Source: Brachyhypopomus gauderio
Taxonomy: Eukaryota > Chordata > Actinopteri > Gymnotiformes > Hypopomidae
DNA: 64,000 nucleotides
Direction: 5' to 3'
Assembly (NCBI RefSeq): GCF_052324685.1
Contig: NC_135212.1
Span: 22,210,137-22,274,136 of the forward strand
The position numbers were made by a program, and so were the translations under genes. Of the stretch, positions 61,126 to 64,000 are shown one piece after another (the first letter of the stretch is position 1; the number at the start of each line of letters is the position of its first letter). The notes under the pieces were generated by a model. That model did not search any database and was not told the DNA's origin. It worked only from the letters and a program-made list of their open reading frames with translations.

Positions 61126-61184
61126 CAAAGCACTTGTAAGTCGCTCTGGATAAGAGCGTCTGCTAAATGTCGTAAATGTAAATG
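61126..61184 (+). mobile_element. SINE tail fragment, plus orientation
   Basis: Contains cttgtaagtcgctctggata, agagcgtctgctaaatgtcg and taaatgtaaatg, the same tail as the minus-strand SINE at 36156-36342. No tRNA-like head was seen upstream, so it is probably 5'-truncated. Confidence 0.7.
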
Positions 61185-63192
61185 AAGCAAACCTTACATT
61201 ACATTGAGTGAGAAGATGATGGGAGGCCTTGCAGTGACAGTAATTCACCGTGATCCCCTCTTTGTCCCCATGTTCTTCCTTCGACATGTGCTTTTGTTTT
61301 TGTTTAGGCTCCACCCCCTCTGTATTCATGCCCCTGGTCTTTGCCGTGGTCTGTAGTTAGCATTGTGTCGATATAACCTGCGTGCTTGCTCCTTGTGGCG
61401 TGGTTTACCCTGCGCTTACGTGTTGGAGTCGTGTCTGCTTCGTTATTTGGTAGTGGTTGTGTGTTATTTTTTTACTATTCTTTGGTTGTTTTGCTTCTCG
61501 GTGTATTCACCATGGACTAGAATAAAAGCCTCTCATCCTGCTGCTGCTCCCTCCAGTGTGTTGCATCCAGAAAGACACTGGGGGTTTAAAAATTGGTATG
61601 AGGTTAGTGAGTCACACTGCTATGTATATTTGGGGATTTTATGTGATGACATTTGCGTCATTTGGCAGATAACCTTGTTTGGAGATACTTACAGAAGTAT
61701 CTTTCAAACACATATCCTCATGCTGGTATAAATAGGTTAGTGTAAAGGATACTATCCGGCTACAGTCCTAGCTCAAGCAGGAAAGAGGACAGGAAAGGGG
61801 GTTTTGATGTGTCTTTTTGTTGTTGTTATTTGTGTAGTTAAGTGCTCAGTGATTCAGTGAAGAGGTGAGTCGTCAGTCTTTGTTGGAAGACAGCCAGTGT
61901 CTTGCCTATGAAGACAGCCTGGGGAAGTTCATTTTCACCACCTCGGTGCCAGGACAGAGAGTTGTCTTTGTCTCCTTTGTGTTTGGAGGGATGATAGATC
62001 AAGTAGAGCTGTACTAGAGGCTCAGAGATTGATGGGGGTGGATGAGTACGTTTATGCATGTGGGCGTTGGTCCAGTTCTGTCGTTGTACCTTTTGCGATG
62101 TAGTCATGCCCTTACCTAACCCTCATCAGAGCTTTAAATCTGACACTACGGGATGCTATGATTACTTCTACCACATCCACTGAAAGGTTGCTAAAAGCTG
62201 GGCAATGCATCATTTCTGGTTGAGGGAGGTGAAGTTCCTGACACACTTCTTTATTCATGTTGAGGGGAGGGAGAGATTGCGTCACAGAGTGTCATTTATG
62301 CAGAGCAATGGTACAAAGCAATTCACGCATTTCCCCACAGTGGCTCAAATTTAACATTAGTGAGCTCAGAAGGAAACCTGAGGGTTAATGTGCTCCTCTC
62401 CCTGTGGTTGAAAGTAAAAAAAAAATGCTCTGCGCAATCACCTCACCAAATCCACTTTTACGTGCAGACGAGCGCACGTCAGCCTCGCTCTGTTGGTTTC
62501 AGGGCTACATCTGTGAAGAGGAACCTTGACCTGCACAGTCCGAAGATTTCTCACCAATCAGCTCACTGATGGGATGAAGCTAGCATGCTAACAGCTCGCT
62601 AACTGAGGCAGAGTCATACGAGTACTAAAGCCACACTGTTTTCTCTGGTTAAGTTCTTTTTTTTAAATAAAGATTTATCAATATTCTCTGAGCACAAATC
62701 ATGTAAAATTGGCTATAGCCCATGTCAGGTAGACCACTTTAACGCATTCAATTTTTATAGTTTTAGTAATAGTCATGTTAATCATATTTTACAACTACTG
62801 CGAGATTGAAATAGGTCAGAAGGTGGTTTGTTCTCATCTCTAGGCGGAAAGGAAGCAGGCCGCTAGCCTAACTGTCACTATTCTGTGTAAGAACACTTGC
62901 GCTTCCTTTCTGAGGTTTCCTGAGGACAACAGCAGTGACCGCGTTGCTATGAGCAGTCAACACATGTACACACACAACTGTCATTCTCCAAGGAAACACT
63001 TAAACGTGGCACTTGCCTGTACTTCTCTGCGTAGTGCTGGTATGGGTGTGTGCTTTCAGGACGGAAATTCTGCAGCTGTTTTTCTTGAAATTTCAAAGTG
63101 AACTTTTATCGGTTGCCTGTTCATGGGTTTGTCTGCTTCATATTCATCACAACTCGCTTTTTTTTTTCCACAAACTGTTTAACTCCTATTAG

Positions 63193-63250
63193 AGAGAGAG
63201 AGAGAGAGATCGAGAGAGAGAGAGATAGAGAGAGAGAGATCGAGATCGAT
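63193..63250. repeat. Imperfect (GA)n with GATC interruptions
   Basis: GA units broken by gatcgaga and gatagaga, ending in gatcgatcaa. Confidence 0.9.
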
Positions 63251-64000
63251 CAATTAGACATTTAAAAGATATTAAGCATTCAGATTAGGGCTCAAGAAGA
63301 AAGACGATGCACCACAGCAAGTACAACTGGTTGAGTTGCATGATTATCAGATGATAATTTGAAGGGCATTCATGCAAAAATCCAAATTACTCCAAAGCAC
63401 TCACTATCTTTCTCTACATCGCAGCTGCTGAAACAAAATATACAGAAAGTTAGTCTAATATCCAACTAATACAAACGTGAGTCCAAACCAAACATCCACA
63501 TTCAGTCACTGTTGTCAGCGTGTCTCATTTAACTGGATTAATATAGTGTTTTTTCTTTAAAGCAAAACCCACCAGCACACAAGTACTATATTCTGTGTAC
63601 AGGTCTTCTTATATTCTTATGGGCTGTTTATAATGCTTAATTTCCCTTTTGTGAAGCTCTGTAATCAGTTGTTTTATACTGTCCTCAGATACCCAGTGCT
63701 ACTAGAGATTCCTAAGAGGAAAAATTGTAGTCATCTTTCATTCACATGTACAGTACTGCGGAAACAACATTGTGTACTCCTAGCAGATCTCCAGCCATAT
63801 CTCCCTAAATCTCCTTTTATCCTTCTCTCACTTCTCTCCTTCCTTCTCTTTCTATCTCTCTCTTTCTGGTTATCATACTCTGTACTGTAGCAGTGCACTC
63901 AATCTGGTCTGCTTGAATTTGTGTATTTCAAATAAAAGGAACCACAATCCAGTTTGCTTCAGAGGACAGTCTAGCAATGAGACCAGATATGCAGTTGCAG

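Overview
This is a window of vertebrate nuclear DNA, almost certainly from a ray-finned fish. It has short exons with GT-AG introns, very many (CA)n/(GT)n, (CT)n and (AT)n microsatellites, small cut-and-paste DNA transposons (hAT, Harbinger, Tc1) and a tRNA-derived SINE of a type common in teleosts. Most long open frames here are microsatellite or antisense artefacts. The real coding content was found by joining short exons by splice signal, codon phase and protein similarity recalled from known families.

Three genes can be supported. (1) A perilipin-family lipid-droplet protein gene on the + strand starts at 2339. Its first six coding exons are phase-consistent to 9357, one 51-base symmetric cassette exon is possible at 6210-6260, and the 3' end is tentative (candidate exons at 11495, 12610 and 13501, stop at 13770). 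(2) A complete four-exon gene on the - strand (15366-16399) encodes a 202-residue Ras-like protein of the RERGL type. It has a P-loop and an NKxD motif but lacks several residues needed for normal GTP hydrolysis, and has no C-terminal prenylation box. (3) The first two coding exons of slco3a1 (organic anion transporter 3A1) lie on the + strand at 39908-40063 and 45026-45479. The remaining exons were not found, so 45.5-64 kb is read as the start of a very large intron 2.

Layout: 0-2.3 kb upstream of perilipin; 2.3-13.8 kb perilipin, with a Tc1 transposase remnant and a 30-bp triplicate in one intron; 13.8-15.4 kb the gap between two convergent genes; 15.4-16.4 kb rergl-like; 16.4-39.3 kb a gene-free stretch rich in mobile elements and satellites, between the divergently oriented rergl-like gene and slco3a1; 39.3-39.9 kb the CpG-rich slco3a1 leader, directly preceded by a cluster of microsatellites; 40-64 kb slco3a1 introns. 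The genes are unrelated in function (lipid storage, small GTPase-like, membrane transport). In human, PLIN1 and SLCO3A1 both map to distal chromosome 15q, which fits conserved linkage (from memory).

No clearly new biological system was found. The observations most worth checking are: a 58-bp hairpin-containing sequence that follows a long (GT)n array at two sites 36 kb apart; two hAT elements with perfect 8-bp target duplications, one carrying a BED zinc-finger remnant; a Harbinger-like element whose terminal sequence recurs internally; a duplicated 5' splice site in the rergl-like gene; and the microsatellite cluster upstream of slco3a1.
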